Shown piece by piece: positions 20,993 through 33,950 of a stretch of DNA of 64,000 bases. Both the position numbers and the translations under genes were made by a program. Every line of letters begins with the position of its first letter. Within the stretch, counting starts at the first letter, position 1. Source of the stretch: Misgurnus anguillicaudatus (Eukaryota > Chordata > Actinopteri > Cypriniformes > Cobitidae); assembly GCF_027580225.2 (NCBI RefSeq), contig NC_073348.2, forward strand, positions 29,042,001 to 29,106,000, read 5' to 3'. The notes beneath the pieces were generated by a model. The model was given only the letters and a program-made list of their open reading frames with translations, had not been told where the DNA came from and made no database searches.

Positions 20993-22495
20993 GAAGGAAT
21001 TAATTAAATTTAAATAATTAATTATTTTTTTAAATCTAAATTAAACACTTATTTTTAGTTGTTAATCCTAAATGTCATGTGAGGATTGCATAAACACTGC
21101 AATATATATAAAAAACCAAATACTTATGCAAATGGACAGAAACGTTTAATGTAGGCCTATCAATAAAAGAAAATGACCAGATGAAGGTCCAATAACATGT
21201 AATTATAACAATATTAATAATAATATATAAAATACTACTGGTAACTTCTGTTTGAAAACCCCTGTAATAAAGCACAGAGCAGGTCTTTGCAGTAAATCCT
21301 TATGTCCAGCAGATGGCGGTATACTTTATCTTTTTAAAAGGTGAGTTTCACAGCCAGCAGCTTTGATGTCCATGAAGATTACATACTGTATGTAAAACAT
21401 AAACTGCACAATTAAATTTAAACACATTTAAAGGGGAAACAATGAAACTTTCATATTAAATCAGAGAAGAGCAAAAAAATGGAGGAAAAACCAGGATGAC
21501 TAGAATCTTTGAACAATTCAGTCACAGAATTCATCAAATGTTGCTGCATAACATCAAAAGATCTGTACAAAGCAAGCATAGGAGCTCAGACCTGTGACAT
21601 TTAGATCAGAAGCACTGACACGACCAGATCTTTCCAATCATTCTCTCTCTCATATAGAGACGGATCATCTGGCAGATGCTGTGCGGCAGGGAGAGCCTCG
21701 GGCCCGATGGAAATGGGGAGATAATGTGTTTAGCATCAGCTCACCAGCAGAGGAAGCACTGCATCAGAAAGATTTGATTAGGCCTTTCCAAAAAAAAAAA
21801 AAAATCCTATTGATCAGAGTCATTATCTTTACTTAGATTTATGTTAACCAGCAGGAAACCATTCCGTCGAGTCGACAGAGTACGTCGAAGAGGATTTGGC
21901 ACCATATCATATCACATTTCTAATGATGAATAGTTGGAGAATAAATTAATGACACAAAGGAGGACGACAATTGGGTTGAATCGGTCTAAGTATAGCATGT
22001 GTCGATTAAAAGCTCCTGTATTTTTTACTCACATAGTGCAGGCATGCATTCTGTGAGTATGGAGCACAGGCCTTATATAATATTGTGCGGTCCTTTAAGG
22101 TTATTTGTCTGATGATTTGATTTTGATGACTCTGAGACTGGAAAGTGCCACTAAGTTTCCTGTTTGAGTAAGATGTGACATCTTTCGGGGTCATGTTACC
22201 TCTTATTTTCACATACTGATGAAGTCATCACATACTGTACGTGATACACTGGCGTTCAGATGTCAGGTTCTTAGATACTATGTCAGGATGTGGGTTTGCT
22301 GAACAAAATGAGTATGAGAAAATATTCATGTGACTGAGAATTAGTCATTCAAGTCAAGTTGGTTTAGATGTCTAACAAGACACAAACACAGGACACAACT
22401 AGAGCTGTCATGCACCATTTTATTTTTTTATTATTAGAATTTTACTAATTCACTTCCATTAATTGTAAAGTGTTACCATTTTTTGGGGGGGTGGG
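20993..22495. other. Intergenic, nothing recognised
   Basis: AT-rich sequence. At 21300-21315 a GCAGATGGCGG motif occurs. A more GC-balanced patch at 21600-21780 has an 80-residue frame without recognisable domains. No gene is supported. Confidence 0.45.
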
Positions 22496-22499
22496 TTAA

Positions 22500-23172
22500 A
22501 GGGACACTCCACTTTTTTTTGAAAATATACTCATTTTCCTGCTTCCCTAGAGTTAAACATTTGATCTTTACCGTTTTGGAATCCATGCAGCCAATCTCCG
22601 GGTCCGGCGGTACAACCTTCAGCACAGCTCAGCACAATCCATTAAATCCGACTAGACCACCAGCACTGCGCTAAAAAATAATAAAAGAGTTTCGATATTT
22701 CTCCTATTTAAAACTTAACTCTTCTGTAGTGACATTGTGTACTAAGACGACAGAAAATTAACACAGCGCCGAAAATAGTCCCCTTAATAACTTTCAATGG
22801 CAGGGGACTATATTCGGGCACTAGCGTGATATCATTGCGCCTCCTGCAGCCATGTTACGGCAGCAAAGTCCTTGATTATTACGCCAAAATGGGAGTATAG
22901 TTCCTAGTCATAGAAAATCACAATTTTTAATTTTAGTACACGATGTAACTACAGAAGAGTCAAGTTTTAAATAGGAAAAATATCAAAACTTATCTGTTTA
23001 GCCCAATGCCAATGGTCCAATCAGACTCAATGGATTATGCTAAGCTATGCTAAAAGTGAAATACCGCCAGACCCGGAGATCGACTGAATGGATTCCAAAA
23101 CAATAAAAATCAAATGTTTAACTCTAGGGGAGCTAAAAAATGAGCATATATATAAAAAAGTGGAGTGTTCCT
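22500..23172. mobile_element. Palindromic TTAA element, family B, copy 1
   Basis: TTAA at 22496-22499 and 23173-23176. Ends AGGGACACTCCACTTTTT and AAAAGTGGAGTGTTCCT. Arms carry GAGTTAAACATTTGATCTTT on the left and ATCAAATGTTTAACTCTAGG on the right. This copy has an undisturbed GAGTTAAACATTTG, which is the insertion point of another element in copy 2. Confidence 0.9.
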
Positions 23173-23176
23173 TTAA

Positions 23177-23920
23177 AAAATAAGGATAAATAAAACTAAA
23201 TTTAACAATCAGTCATAATTATTAATTCTGCAAAATCCATTTTTGTATGAAAAATAGCAGTGCTAACGTTTTGAAGTCATTTGAGTTCCACATGGAAAGT
23301 CATGTGAGTGTCATGTGGAAGGGTAAATGGCAGATCATTTCCTTGAAAACTATTTACATTGAAGTGATTTAAGCCACAGAATTGTGAAAAATCGTCCTTT
23401 TTTGCAAATAACATACGCACACTCATCACACTTTTTTAAAAAGTTAAATATGGCTCAATAATCTCAAGGTCACATTTTGAACAGACACAATGCTTCTCGA
23501 CACAAACGGCTGCTGAATAAATGTGTTTGGCGCTCGGCCCTGCAGGCAAACCCATCTCTTTCGTCTCACATCAGAGATATGAGCAGGCTAGTCGGCATAA
23601 TTTGATTTGGACTGGAAGTCATTTCCTGTGGAAGTGACCACTGAAAGAGGTGGGGGTCGGCACCAAAGACGTCTTAGCAGACAAGGCGTGTATGACATCG
23701 GCATTGAACCTCTTCTTTTGTAAATGTTTCTCAGGTGTTTTACCACCCAAGCAGAAACCTGCAGCTTATTCTAGCAGCAGCAACACGGTGTGAAATAAAC
23801 AATGTGGGGAAAGTACCATCAGTGTTTTTTCCACTCTTCTACCTTTTAGTCTTTTAAACTTTTCATCTCTCGAGATTCTATCTGTGTCTTTTAAAAGGCT
23901 AGGTTATTTTCAAAACAATG
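23177..23920. other. Intergenic, partly GC-balanced
   Basis: Repeat-free sequence at 23450-23790 without coding signal. Nothing further recognised. Confidence 0.4.
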
Positions 23921-24100
23921 TTGGTTCAAAAAGGGACAAACCTGGCCTTTGGGTAAAATTAACCCAGAATCCAGTAATGGGTTAGAACAACACAACATTT
24001 TGGGTTGAAATAACCAAGCATAGGGTAAATTACAACCCAATAGGTTGTTTGTCCTTTTCTGACCCAACTCTGGGTTGGAAATAACCCAGCATTTTTTAGA
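23921..24100. mobile_element. AACCCAGCATTTT repeat
   Basis: Contains repeated AACCCA/TGGGTT motifs in both orientations, ending AACCCAGCATTTTTTAGAGT. This is a common cyprinid MITE pattern. A second copy is at about 40905-41090. Confidence 0.6.
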
Positions 24101-25334
24101 GTTTACAGTACAGTTAGATACTGTATGCATGTTAATAAATGAAAAGTTTGGTTCCAAAACGCAATAAATCCATTTTGATTAATTTGGGTAAAAATATATT
24201 TTTTATACCAAGAAAGTAAAAAGATGAAAACCAATATTTTCTGTTACAAACGTTCACATAGCATCTTTAGGTTATAATAACCTACATAATTTGATTTTCA
24301 AAGATTTATTATAAAAACTGCCGCTGTCATCCTTGGGACATCGTCACGAGACTTTTTTGACTGCAATTAGCTGTAAAATGTTTTGGGCGTGTTTGATTTT
24401 TATTGAGTATAAATAAGCGACTTCGAGAAAAATAATGGAAAGTTTTTTCATGAGATTTCCTGAGGTCAATGTGTTAGCATGACAGAAGCTTAATGCTGTC
24501 TTGTGAGAAAAAGCAACAGCCAGCATTTTTCTGTCGCCCGAGTGCCTTACGTTTCTTCCTCGCCACAGAAAACCACAGACACAGTTTGTTTGTTGATCAC
24601 GAAATAGTACAAAATACAAAGCCGCCATTGTTGTTGTGAAAAGATGACAGAATAACACAGCGGATATAGGATTTTGCGTAAAATTAAGAAATTACTTTTT
24701 AATACTGACCAGATACAATACTGAATTCAGTAACAATTTTTTTTAAATGGTGTTTATCACATTTTGGAACCAAATTCTTCAAATATACATCATATTTTGG
24801 ATAGGATTTTAAAAGTCAGAGACCAACTGAACATTTTGGCAAAATCCACAAGAAAAATATATAAATCGAAAAAAATGCTGGGCTATTTTCGACCCTACGC
24901 TATATTGTGTCAATTAATATTTTTGAGTTGAATTATCTCAAGTAAAAATGTTTTAAGTTGAACCAACTTTTTTACAGCAACCATTGTTTTTAATTTAATT
25001 TATTTATTATTAATTTATTAATATTTTAATAAGACGATCATTGAGACACAAGATGCTTTGAAATATTATAAAAATAATGTTGTGTACAACTTTTTGGAGT
25101 TTATGCTATAGTTCAAGTGCATATGGCATTAATGTCGAGACATATTAAAGTAATAAATTCTTGAATTTATGTTAACTTTTAATTCTACTTCTAACTCTTT
25201 GTTCTTTGTCAGGCACATGATGCTTTTTTTAATAAAAAACAATTGCATATAAAAAACAGTAACCTTTTTAATCCATTACATATAAACACCCAACAAGCTT
25301 TTTTTACTGACAATATTCTGACAAAAAAAGTCAA
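24101..25334. other. Intergenic, nothing firm
   Basis: AT-rich. A 104-residue minus-strand frame (24344-24658) has no recognised domain. A TTAAGTTGAACCAACTTTTT motif near 24953 resembles common fish MITE ends. Confidence 0.4.
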
Positions 25335-26450
25335 ATGTGACCCTGTAAAACTCAGCTAAATTTATTTTTTGTGATTTACAGTTTTTTTTAACACAAAATC
25401 ATTCTACATAATTTAAATAACATCCAGATATAATCTTGATATCCTTAAAGGATTAGTCCATTTTCTTAAAAAAAAATCCAGATAATTTACTCACCATGTT
25501 GATGTCTTTCTTTGTTCAGTCGAGAAGAAATTATGTTTTTTGAGGAAAACATTCCAGGATTGTTCTCATTTTAATGGACTTTAATGGACCCCAACACTTA
25601 ACAGTTTTAATGCAGTTTAAAATTGCAGTTTCAAAGGACTCTAAACGATCCCAAACGAGGCATAAGGGTCTTATCTAGCGAAACGATTGTCATTTTTTGG
25701 CAAGAAAATTTTTAAATATGTACTTTTAAACCACAACTTCCTCCAGTCCTGTGACGCGCCAGCGCGGCCTCACGTAATACGTCATCACGTCAAGAGGTCA
25801 CCGATAACGTATCAAAACTACACCCCAGTGTATACAAGTGTGGAGAAAGAGCACCGTTCCGATGTTGTTGTTTGTTGAATTATACTAATTAATGTATTTG
25901 TGTCTGTTTATTGTTTAAAATGGTCCACAAATGTGCGTTTCATATATGTAGCACGTGACCTTTCGACGTCATATACGCAATTACTTGAGGTCACGCTGGC
26001 TCGTCAAACAGCCGGAGGAAGAAGAGAAGTTATGGTTCAAAAGTGCACATTTCTTATATCTCTTGCCAAAAATGACAATCGTCTCACTAGATAAGACCCT
26101 TATGCCTTGTTTGGGATCGTTTAGTGTCCTTTAAAACTGCAATTTTAAACTTTATTAAAACTGTTAAGCGTTGTGGTCCATTAAAGTCCATTAAAATGAG
26201 AAAAATCCTGGAATGTTTTCCTCAAAAAACATAATTTCTTCTCGACCGAACAAAGAAATACATAAAAATTTTGGATGACATGGTGGTGAGTAAATTATCT
26301 GGATTTTTTTTTTTTAAGAAAATGGACTAATCCTTTAATAGTGACTGAAATTAAAAATTAAAGTGAAATCAACGATTAAAATCCAACTTTGATGCTCCTC
26401 ATCATTAGATTATAAAACTTCAGCCTGTATTTTACAGACAGGGTCACATA
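25335..26450. mobile_element. TGTGACCCTG element (family U) interrupted by family A
   Basis: Left TGTGACCCTGTAAAACTCAG and right TTTACAGACAGGGTCACATA. The halves are separated by the family A insertion at 25449-26334. Without it the element is about 225 bp, matching the uninterrupted copy at 35046-35269. Confidence 0.8.
25449..26334 (+). mobile_element. Palindromic TTAA element, family A, copy 2
   Basis: TTAA at 25445-25448 and 26335-26338. Ends AGGATTAGTCCATTTTC and GAAAATGGACTAATCCT. Arms and loop correspond to copy 1. The loop has an ATG at 25920 that opens MVHKCAFHICST before a stop. Inserted in a TGTGACCCTG element. Confidence 0.9.
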
Positions 26451-27081
26451 TGTGTTTTCGTAATGGCGTGAAAGGTCCAGAAGCTCCACTGCAGTGTGTA
26501 ATTGTTTGTGAGTGTGGGGTGAATGTCAGCATGAATCTGGCAGGTCTGGGGTCAGTGAAGCTTTGAGACTTCAGGTTCCCAGCTGGTGTGTGCTTGACTC
26601 ATCTCTTACTCACTGCGGTCAGCTTTCCAGCTTTGATGGCTGACAGGTTTGGATTCTGTGAACTACACAGGAAATGTAGCATGGAGGGTTTTTTGTTGCA
26701 CTATTCCAATGAGGCAAGCTGAGTCACGTTACAATTCTGAGGAATCTCTCAAGATACAAGCACACTCAGACTCTGGTGTGTCTGGAGATGTCCGGATATA
26801 ATCCGTATGGGAATTCTTCACCACAGTGCTTATTTGTGGTAGCTCAGCTGCAGAGCATCATGGCTTTAATGCAAAAGATCCTTGTAAAACACAACTACTG
26901 ATAAAATGTATGACTTGTAATACACGGTAAGTCTGCCATATGCATAGATGTAAGTATATAGCCAGTTGGGCATAAGAAATTTGTGTTTTGCTATTTCTTA
27001 TAGAATTAAAGATTTGAACAACCTCCTTTGTATTTGAAAAAAAAAAAACATCTGTATTGTGTGATTTACCACACTTTGATC
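26451..27081. other. Intergenic, candidate unique DNA
   Basis: The part at 26480-26850 is more GC-balanced and repeat-free. No exon with splice sites and coding similarity was found. Confidence 0.4.
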
Positions 27082-27085
27082 TTAA

Positions 27086-27559
27086 AGGGGCCATGGCATG
27101 AAAATCTGACTTTTTCCATGTTTAAGGGCTATGATTGGGTCCCCCAGTGCTTCTTTCAACCTAGAAAATGTGAAACAGGTCAACCCAGTTTTGGTAAACC
27201 ATTCTCTACAAGCACATGAAAAAATGGGTTGTTGAAACTTCGCTCTCCTTATGATGTCATAAGGAGCTCTTATTATAATAATACCACCCCTTAATCTGCA
27301 CTATCCAACCACAGCACTGCCATTTAGTGCACAATTGCGTTTTAATTGCAACAAACCACCATCATTGTGATCAGTGTTTGAATTTCATCAGCTCATTTGC
27401 ATTTTAAAGGACACACCCAAAATGGCACATTGTTGCACACACTTTTAACATGCTATAATAAATTATTTATATGGTATTTTGAGCTAAAACTTCACATATG
27501 GGCGTGAGGACAGTAAAGATTGATTTGACATCTTAAAAAAGTCTTGTGCCATGGCCCCT
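27086..27559. mobile_element. TTAA MITE, family D, copy 3 (most complete)
   Basis: TTAA at 27082-27085 and 27560-27563. Ends AGGGGCCATGGCATGAAAAT and TTGTGCCATGGCCCCT are good inverted repeats. At 474 bp this is the best reference for the family. Its undisturbed CATGTTTAAGGGC is the target used by a nested element in copy 4. Confidence 0.92.
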
Positions 27560-27563
27560 TTAA

Positions 27564-27980
27564 GAAATAAAATTTAAGGTACTATTGTCTGGTTTCATTT
27601 TTGTATGGAAATATATGGTCCTGCCTATTAAAACCAAGCTTATGGCATTTTTGTGTGAAGCTCCCTGGCATTATCATAACAAGTATACAAGACCAACACC
27701 TCAAAAAAGAGACTGAGGAAAAGTTTCCCTTACACCTTTGAAATTCAACAAAAGTGGCAGAGGGGCCAGCGTGGCCTCATTGTGGTCATCTGGGGAGAGT
27801 TAGTACGTCCAGGGAAGTTCAGAGACACCGTAGCAGTGTTTGAAGCTGAAAGTGGCCCCAACCGAATCTAAAAACAGACAACACACATGTGGACACATAT
27901 GTTACAAAGCCTCTGTCTGTTTCTTATCAGGATATTGCGTGCATTGATGGTCAGAGGTACCATTAAAAGAAAAGCCATAC
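27564..27980. other. Intergenic, nothing recognised
   Basis: No supported features. Confidence 0.4.
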
Positions 27981-27981
27981 A

Positions 27982-28107
27982 TTTATATTTATGCATTTGG
28001 CTGATGCTTTTATCCAAAGCGACTTTACAAGGTATATATTTGATCATCAGTATGGGAAACAAACCCATGACCTTTGTGCTGCTAACACAATGCTTCACCA
28101 ACACTTA
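27982..28107 (-). mobile_element. SINE fragment (minus)
   Basis: GGCTGATGCTTTTATCCAAA followed by GCGACTTTACAAG (tail, reversed). It is then followed by GGAAACAAACCCATGACCTT and GTGCTGCTAACACAATGCTT, which is the reversed tRNA-like head with a B-box remnant. Confidence 0.75.
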
Positions 28108-29012
28108 AACATGTATCTATACCAAGTGTGGTTGCTGCCTGGTTAAAATCCTTAAGTATGTGCAATAGTGCTGCACCAATTCAGATTGCCCATAGATGGC
28201 ACTGTTGTAAAAGTGTACAACATATATCAAAATACATATTTAAAGATATGCCCGTCCTATCGCACTACAAAAGCGAACTTAAAAGAGCCCCCAATGTGTG
28301 GTTGTCACGATTGCGATATTCACACGCCATTGTGTTCTTATCGCAAAGATGTCGAGCAGGTTTTCACTGCGCTCTAGCATAAAGAAATTCCAAAAAAGAA
28401 GAAAGAGGGAGAAATGAAAGGCAGAACGAGCCTGAGTAAAACTGTCCTTTGTGATCAGATATCACGGGCCCCTGTTATTAGACCCCTCGCTCTTAAAGCC
28501 CAAAGGTTGCTTTCATCTTTACTGAGTGCCAGTAGTAAATGTTGGAGGTCATGTTAAGCACTATACCTGTGTGTGTATGTGCGTGTGTGCTTCTGTGCTT
28601 TACCGAGGTCAGTTCACAGCCATGTCAACACTGCCATTTAACAAAAGACCACTGACAGGAGATCAGACACTCGCCACAGAAAGATCATTTACGTGGTCTG
28701 GAATGACATTTACACTGATGAAAAACACAGGGTGCCCTGAGTCACATTTGATTAGCATGATACCCAGATGGTCTTTTAAAACTGTGTTTAGTGAACTGAG
28801 ACCCTTCGTGGTAATAAATCTAAAGGTGATGTCCTCACAGGTATCCGGAGCAAACATCAGCTTGGATGGTTGTTGTGTCTGAATAAGTCAAACTGGTTGT
28901 TTAACTGTACTTTTAAATATAAAGGTGCTTGATGATGCCAAAGAAGTTGTAGTTTTAGGGTTCAGGAAATGTTCTCTTATTTTCAAATCCCAATGTTGAC
29001 ATGTATGCCCCC
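28108..29012. other. Intergenic, nothing firm
   Basis: Contains two overlapping open frames (28526-28882 plus and 28663-28857 minus) without recognisable domains. A (GT)-rich run lies at 28570-28590. Not supported as a gene. Confidence 0.4.
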
Positions 29013-29205
29013 TACACTGTCAAAAATAAATGTACAAAGCTGTCAATATAGCAGTACCCTTAAAAAAAGGTCCCAATATGTACCATTTAGGTACAAATAT
29101 GTATCTTTGAACTGCCAATGAAGTACTAATATGCACTTTTTGGATACAAGGTGTACCTTTCTAAAACGTATACTGTCCCAGTGACAACTTTTGAGTGTAG
29201 TGACA
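29013..29205. mobile_element. MITE with TACACTGTCA ends, copy 3
   Basis: Left TACACTGTCAAAAATAAATG, interior AATATGTACCATTTAGGTAC, right side CCCAGTGACAACTTTTGAGT then GTAGTGACAGAAAA. Confidence 0.7.
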
Positions 29206-29539
29206 GAAAAGGTACAGTTTTAAGAAAGAATGGTACTTTAATGAAGCTTTGACTGAATAGTACTTTAAGGAACCAAAAATTGTTCTTCAGCTTTTTTTTT
29301 TAACAGCGTAGGTTGTTTTTCTGACTCCTATATCCGAGCAGAAGTGACGAATTTTGCCAATGGTACATTTTTGACCAAGGGCGGCTGATTCTTGTTGCCA
29401 GTCAGCAAAAAAAGGCTCGATTAAAAATGTCACCTTGTGGAAAAGTCACGGTGAATCACACGGTATCTCATGGTTCTATTGTGCACTTGTAAATGTCAAA
29501 TGGTAATGTATTCATCAGAGTGTGGTTTTAAAGATTATT

Positions 29540-30691
<1,152 letters not shown>

Positions 30692-30736
<45 letters not shown>
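30692..30736 (+). repeat. (TA)n microsatellite
   Basis: About 22 TA units directly abutting the Tc1 terminus. This is consistent with TA target preference or with expansion of the duplicated TA. Confidence 0.95.
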
Positions 30737-30741
<5 letters not shown>

Positions 30742-31510
30742 CAATCAATCATTTCAGTAAGATCATATACCTAAAGCTCCAGACCACCAATTACATTGTT
30801 TAATCTATAAACTGATCTGCTGATAGTGCAAATGGGGATGCTAATGACCTCATTACTATTAAGTGTCATCACTTACCATAATTCTACTGATCCATCTTGC
30901 TGTCACATAATTTTACCACCTTCCTACAGTATGAAGAGCCAAAGATCACATCATGTGCAAGAGAAAAGTGGATTAAATGTGTTGCACCATAGCTTGAGAA
31001 TAGAAGTGTTCACGCATTATTAGGATAGAGGGAAGCTCAGGAGATCCAGTAAACGATGTGGTTAAGTGCTTAAGATTTTACAACACATTATTGGAGTGAA
31101 ATAACCGTATGTTTGCCAACTGGGAATTGCTCGCATATGGTACGAGAATACTCATCTGTCAGGAAGTACCTTTGAAGAAAACACTTGTGAAACATTAAAG
31201 GGTCGTGTAGGAAACCTCATGAATGATCTGGAGTTAATTCATACAATTTAGGTTATTTTTGCATTGCATTATTTCTCTAATGATGTAAACATTTGTATAT
31301 TTGATTTCATGGTTTATATCTGATAACGTGTTTAAAGACAGACATCAGATCTGCTTGCCAAAAGCGCTTGTGTCGGATCTTGGCTTCAATTCGAGCGCAG
31401 TGCAAACCTCGTAATTTAGTTTTTATTCAATTTTCCATGACTATTGCTGTTTATATAAGACAGTCAGTAGCCAAGGTTGAACAATGCTAAAGTATCTGAC
31501 TTTATTTAAA
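30737..31510. other. Intergenic, nothing recognised
   Basis: A short CAAT tetramer run (30739-30750) precedes unique AT-rich DNA. No gene. Confidence 0.4.
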
Positions 31511-32026
31511 CGTGACCTTGTCTGTGAAATCCAGATTGTAGTCTCATAATCTAATTGTGAGATTTGGATCATCAAAGTTTGATTTCAATCAACGATTTGA
31601 CATTGATTTCAATATTTGACACAACCTTACTCAGTCAATATTAAATCATGGTTATTCTTCACAGAATGTACTTTACATTCTGCGTTTCACGTGCTTGAGG
31701 GGACCTACCAACAAAAAAGGGTACTGCAATACTTCAAGATTAGCTAGAGATTGCAGCTTCATGGTTTTTAAATGTTTAAAATAACTTAAAACTATTTTAG
31801 CCTTAAGTTACTAATACAATTTTAATAAAATATGAATTTCAAATAAAATATGAATTTCTATTAATAGCTTAAATAAAAATAATAGGTGGCTCTGGTCTGG
31901 GAAGGGGGCAGTGCCCCCCTGAGACCCCCCCCCCAACTGTGCCTATGGTATTATGATGATTTTATGTAAAAAAGTAAATCACAAAAATAGATTTTAGCTG
32001 GATTTTCAAAGACTGTGTCACAAATA
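31511..32026 (-). mobile_element. Decayed TGTGACCCTG element (family U), enlarged
   Basis: The left end GTGACCTTGTCTGTGAAATC followed by CATAATCTAATTGTGAG matches the reverse of family U. The right part TTATGTAAAAAAGTAAATCA ... GACTGTGTCACAA matches its other end. About 280 bp of extra sequence lies between, including a C-rich tract at 31925-31934. Confidence 0.55.
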
Positions 32027-32884
32027 AAAAACTTATAACAAGTGCACTGTACCATGTCAAAATGCCAGACATGAGTTTATTTTGAAAAATCTGTGGAAAT
32101 GTCGTTTAAAAAGTACCCACAATGCAATAGCAGTGGAGCTAGAGAACATAACATGCCCAGGAGACATACTGTATTGCACAGAAACACAATTTTTTACCAT
32201 AGCAATAACAAAACACTTCAAATGGAAGCAACATTCAGAGCGATTATTAAGTTTATGCTACAGGGGAACATTTTACATTTGTTTTGAGACCAATGAAACC
32301 GCTTAAAATCTTCATATTAACAAATTAAAGTTAAAACTGCATTTTCAATGTGTTGGGGATTCAAGTTTTAAAAACAGTTAACCAAGAAACTTTAAAGATA
32401 TTACTGTAAAGATGTATCATCCTTAAAGTCATTGTATCATGACTTCACTGAGTTTAGTAATGACTTAAAAAGTGACATAATCTCTGAATTCCTTCGGTTT
32501 CAAAGCAGCCATCTCTGCAGCAAAGAGCTATGAGCGATTTCGCAACATCACACTGATGAATCACGGCAAATGAAATGTGTAGGTTTTTTGTTTTGATAGC
32601 CTCTCGGAAATATTGCAGTTAAAAGTTTGTCATCGGCCAGATTTCCCAAAAACTATTGCGCTCTATGTTCAATCCAAACAAAGCCCACATACTCGCCGCA
32701 GGCCAAGATTACTCTCAGTTGGTAATGTGCTGATTCTGTCTTATTCACTTTTTACATTAATCATCACGTCCCCCTCACATGTTAACGCCGTCTCCAAGAA
32801 ACGTAAGAGTTTTTTGTTTAAACGTTTTTGTCAAATGTTGTGTACCAGTTGTATTTAGTGCTTAGACACTGTTTTTACTGAATG
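32027..32884. other. Intergenic, nothing recognised
   Basis: AT-rich. Overlapping small frames at 32082-32306 have no domain. Confidence 0.4.
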
Positions 32885-32888
32885 TTAA

Positions 32889-33750
32889 AGAGCACCTATT
32901 GTCCGATTTACGGTTTCACATTTCCTTTGGTGTGTAACCGTGGGTTCACACCAGCCGCGCTTGAGATGTCAAATTCGTGTGTATCGCGTCTAGCTTGGTG
33001 CTTGAACATTTTTAGTTTACTTGCTTCATTCGCGCGAGAAAGCCGCGCATGAAATTCTAGTAATAGAGACATTCACGCGGTAAATCGCGTCACGGGAGGG
33101 GCTTCTGCGACTCCGCTCGCTCCCTGTAATCACGTCACTACTAGAACTAGATGTGCGAATGAGGTCGAATCGCGTCTACCGCGCCGCGAGACCTTCAGAC
33201 GCATGTCAACGCGTCTTCACGTTGACTTAACATTGAAATCACTCGCGCTTGATGCCTCTACCATGGCTGGTCTGAACGCAGCATAAGTGTGAATTAGTAC
33301 ATGTTAACGATATGCAAACTGTACATACCCCAAAGTAATCAATGATGCGAGTTATCGTCTCGAAAGTAAATCTCTTTTCTTGGACTACAATAAACACACG
33401 GATTGTAGGCAACAGTTCCTGGGATTGGTGATATAGACAAGATCCTCCCGCTCACACCCTGTAAATTAACTCTTGTTAGCATTGCATTGTGCGCAAATCT
33501 TTCAAACATGGTAAGAAGCATCACATTTCCGGCTAATATCAGAGGCCAATCACAACGTACAGATTAGCTGGCCAATCAGGGACACAGTTTTTTTCCAAAT
33601 CTGTGCGTTTCAGGCAGAGAGTGAAATCTTAATCTACAAAAATATACGGTATGTGAAAAATAATGTTTTTTAACCATAAACTTCGCAAACACATTGTATT
33701 AAACCAAATACACAAAACAACGGTATTTTTAGCAATGAAATAGGTGCACT
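32889..33750. mobile_element. TTAA MITE, family F, copy 2, with insertion
   Basis: TTAA at 32885-32888 and 33751-33754. Ends AGAGCACCTATTGTCC and AATAGGTGCACT. The internal GTACATGTTAACGATATGCA is shared with copy 1. It is interrupted after CCTTTGGTGTGT by a separate CpG-rich element (32940-33283). Confidence 0.85.
32940..33283. mobile_element. GC-rich element nested in family F
   Basis: Left GTGGGTTCACACCAGCCGCG, right CCATGGCTGGTCTGAACGCA. The termini TTCAnACCAGCC are inverted. The interior is rich in CGCG (CGCGTCTA, CGCGCGAG), unlike its host. Family F copy 1 is uninterrupted at the same point. Confidence 0.75.
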
Positions 33751-33769
33751 TTAACAACAGCTTTCTTCA

Positions 33770-33950
33770 TGTAATTTGTACGAATTTTATAAGACGGCTA
33801 TATTAATTTGTATGTGCACATTCGTACGATTTTGTTTCCTGTGACGTTTTTTGTTTTTTATGATAACCGTATGTTTTTGTATGATTTAATTTGTACGAAT
33901 TATACGAATAACCAACTGGCAAAATACATGCAGATTTTTGGGAGATCAGG
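33770..33950. mobile_element. Repeat with TTTGTACGAAT motifs
   Basis: Repeated TTGTACGAATT, ATTCGTACGATTTTG and AATTATACGAATAACCAAC, as in a common cyprinid short repeat. Boundaries approximate. Confidence 0.5.

Noticed and set aside
28526..28882. 118-residue open frame overlapping a minus-strand frame
   Set aside because: No recognised domain. Frames open on both strands at once suggest chance.
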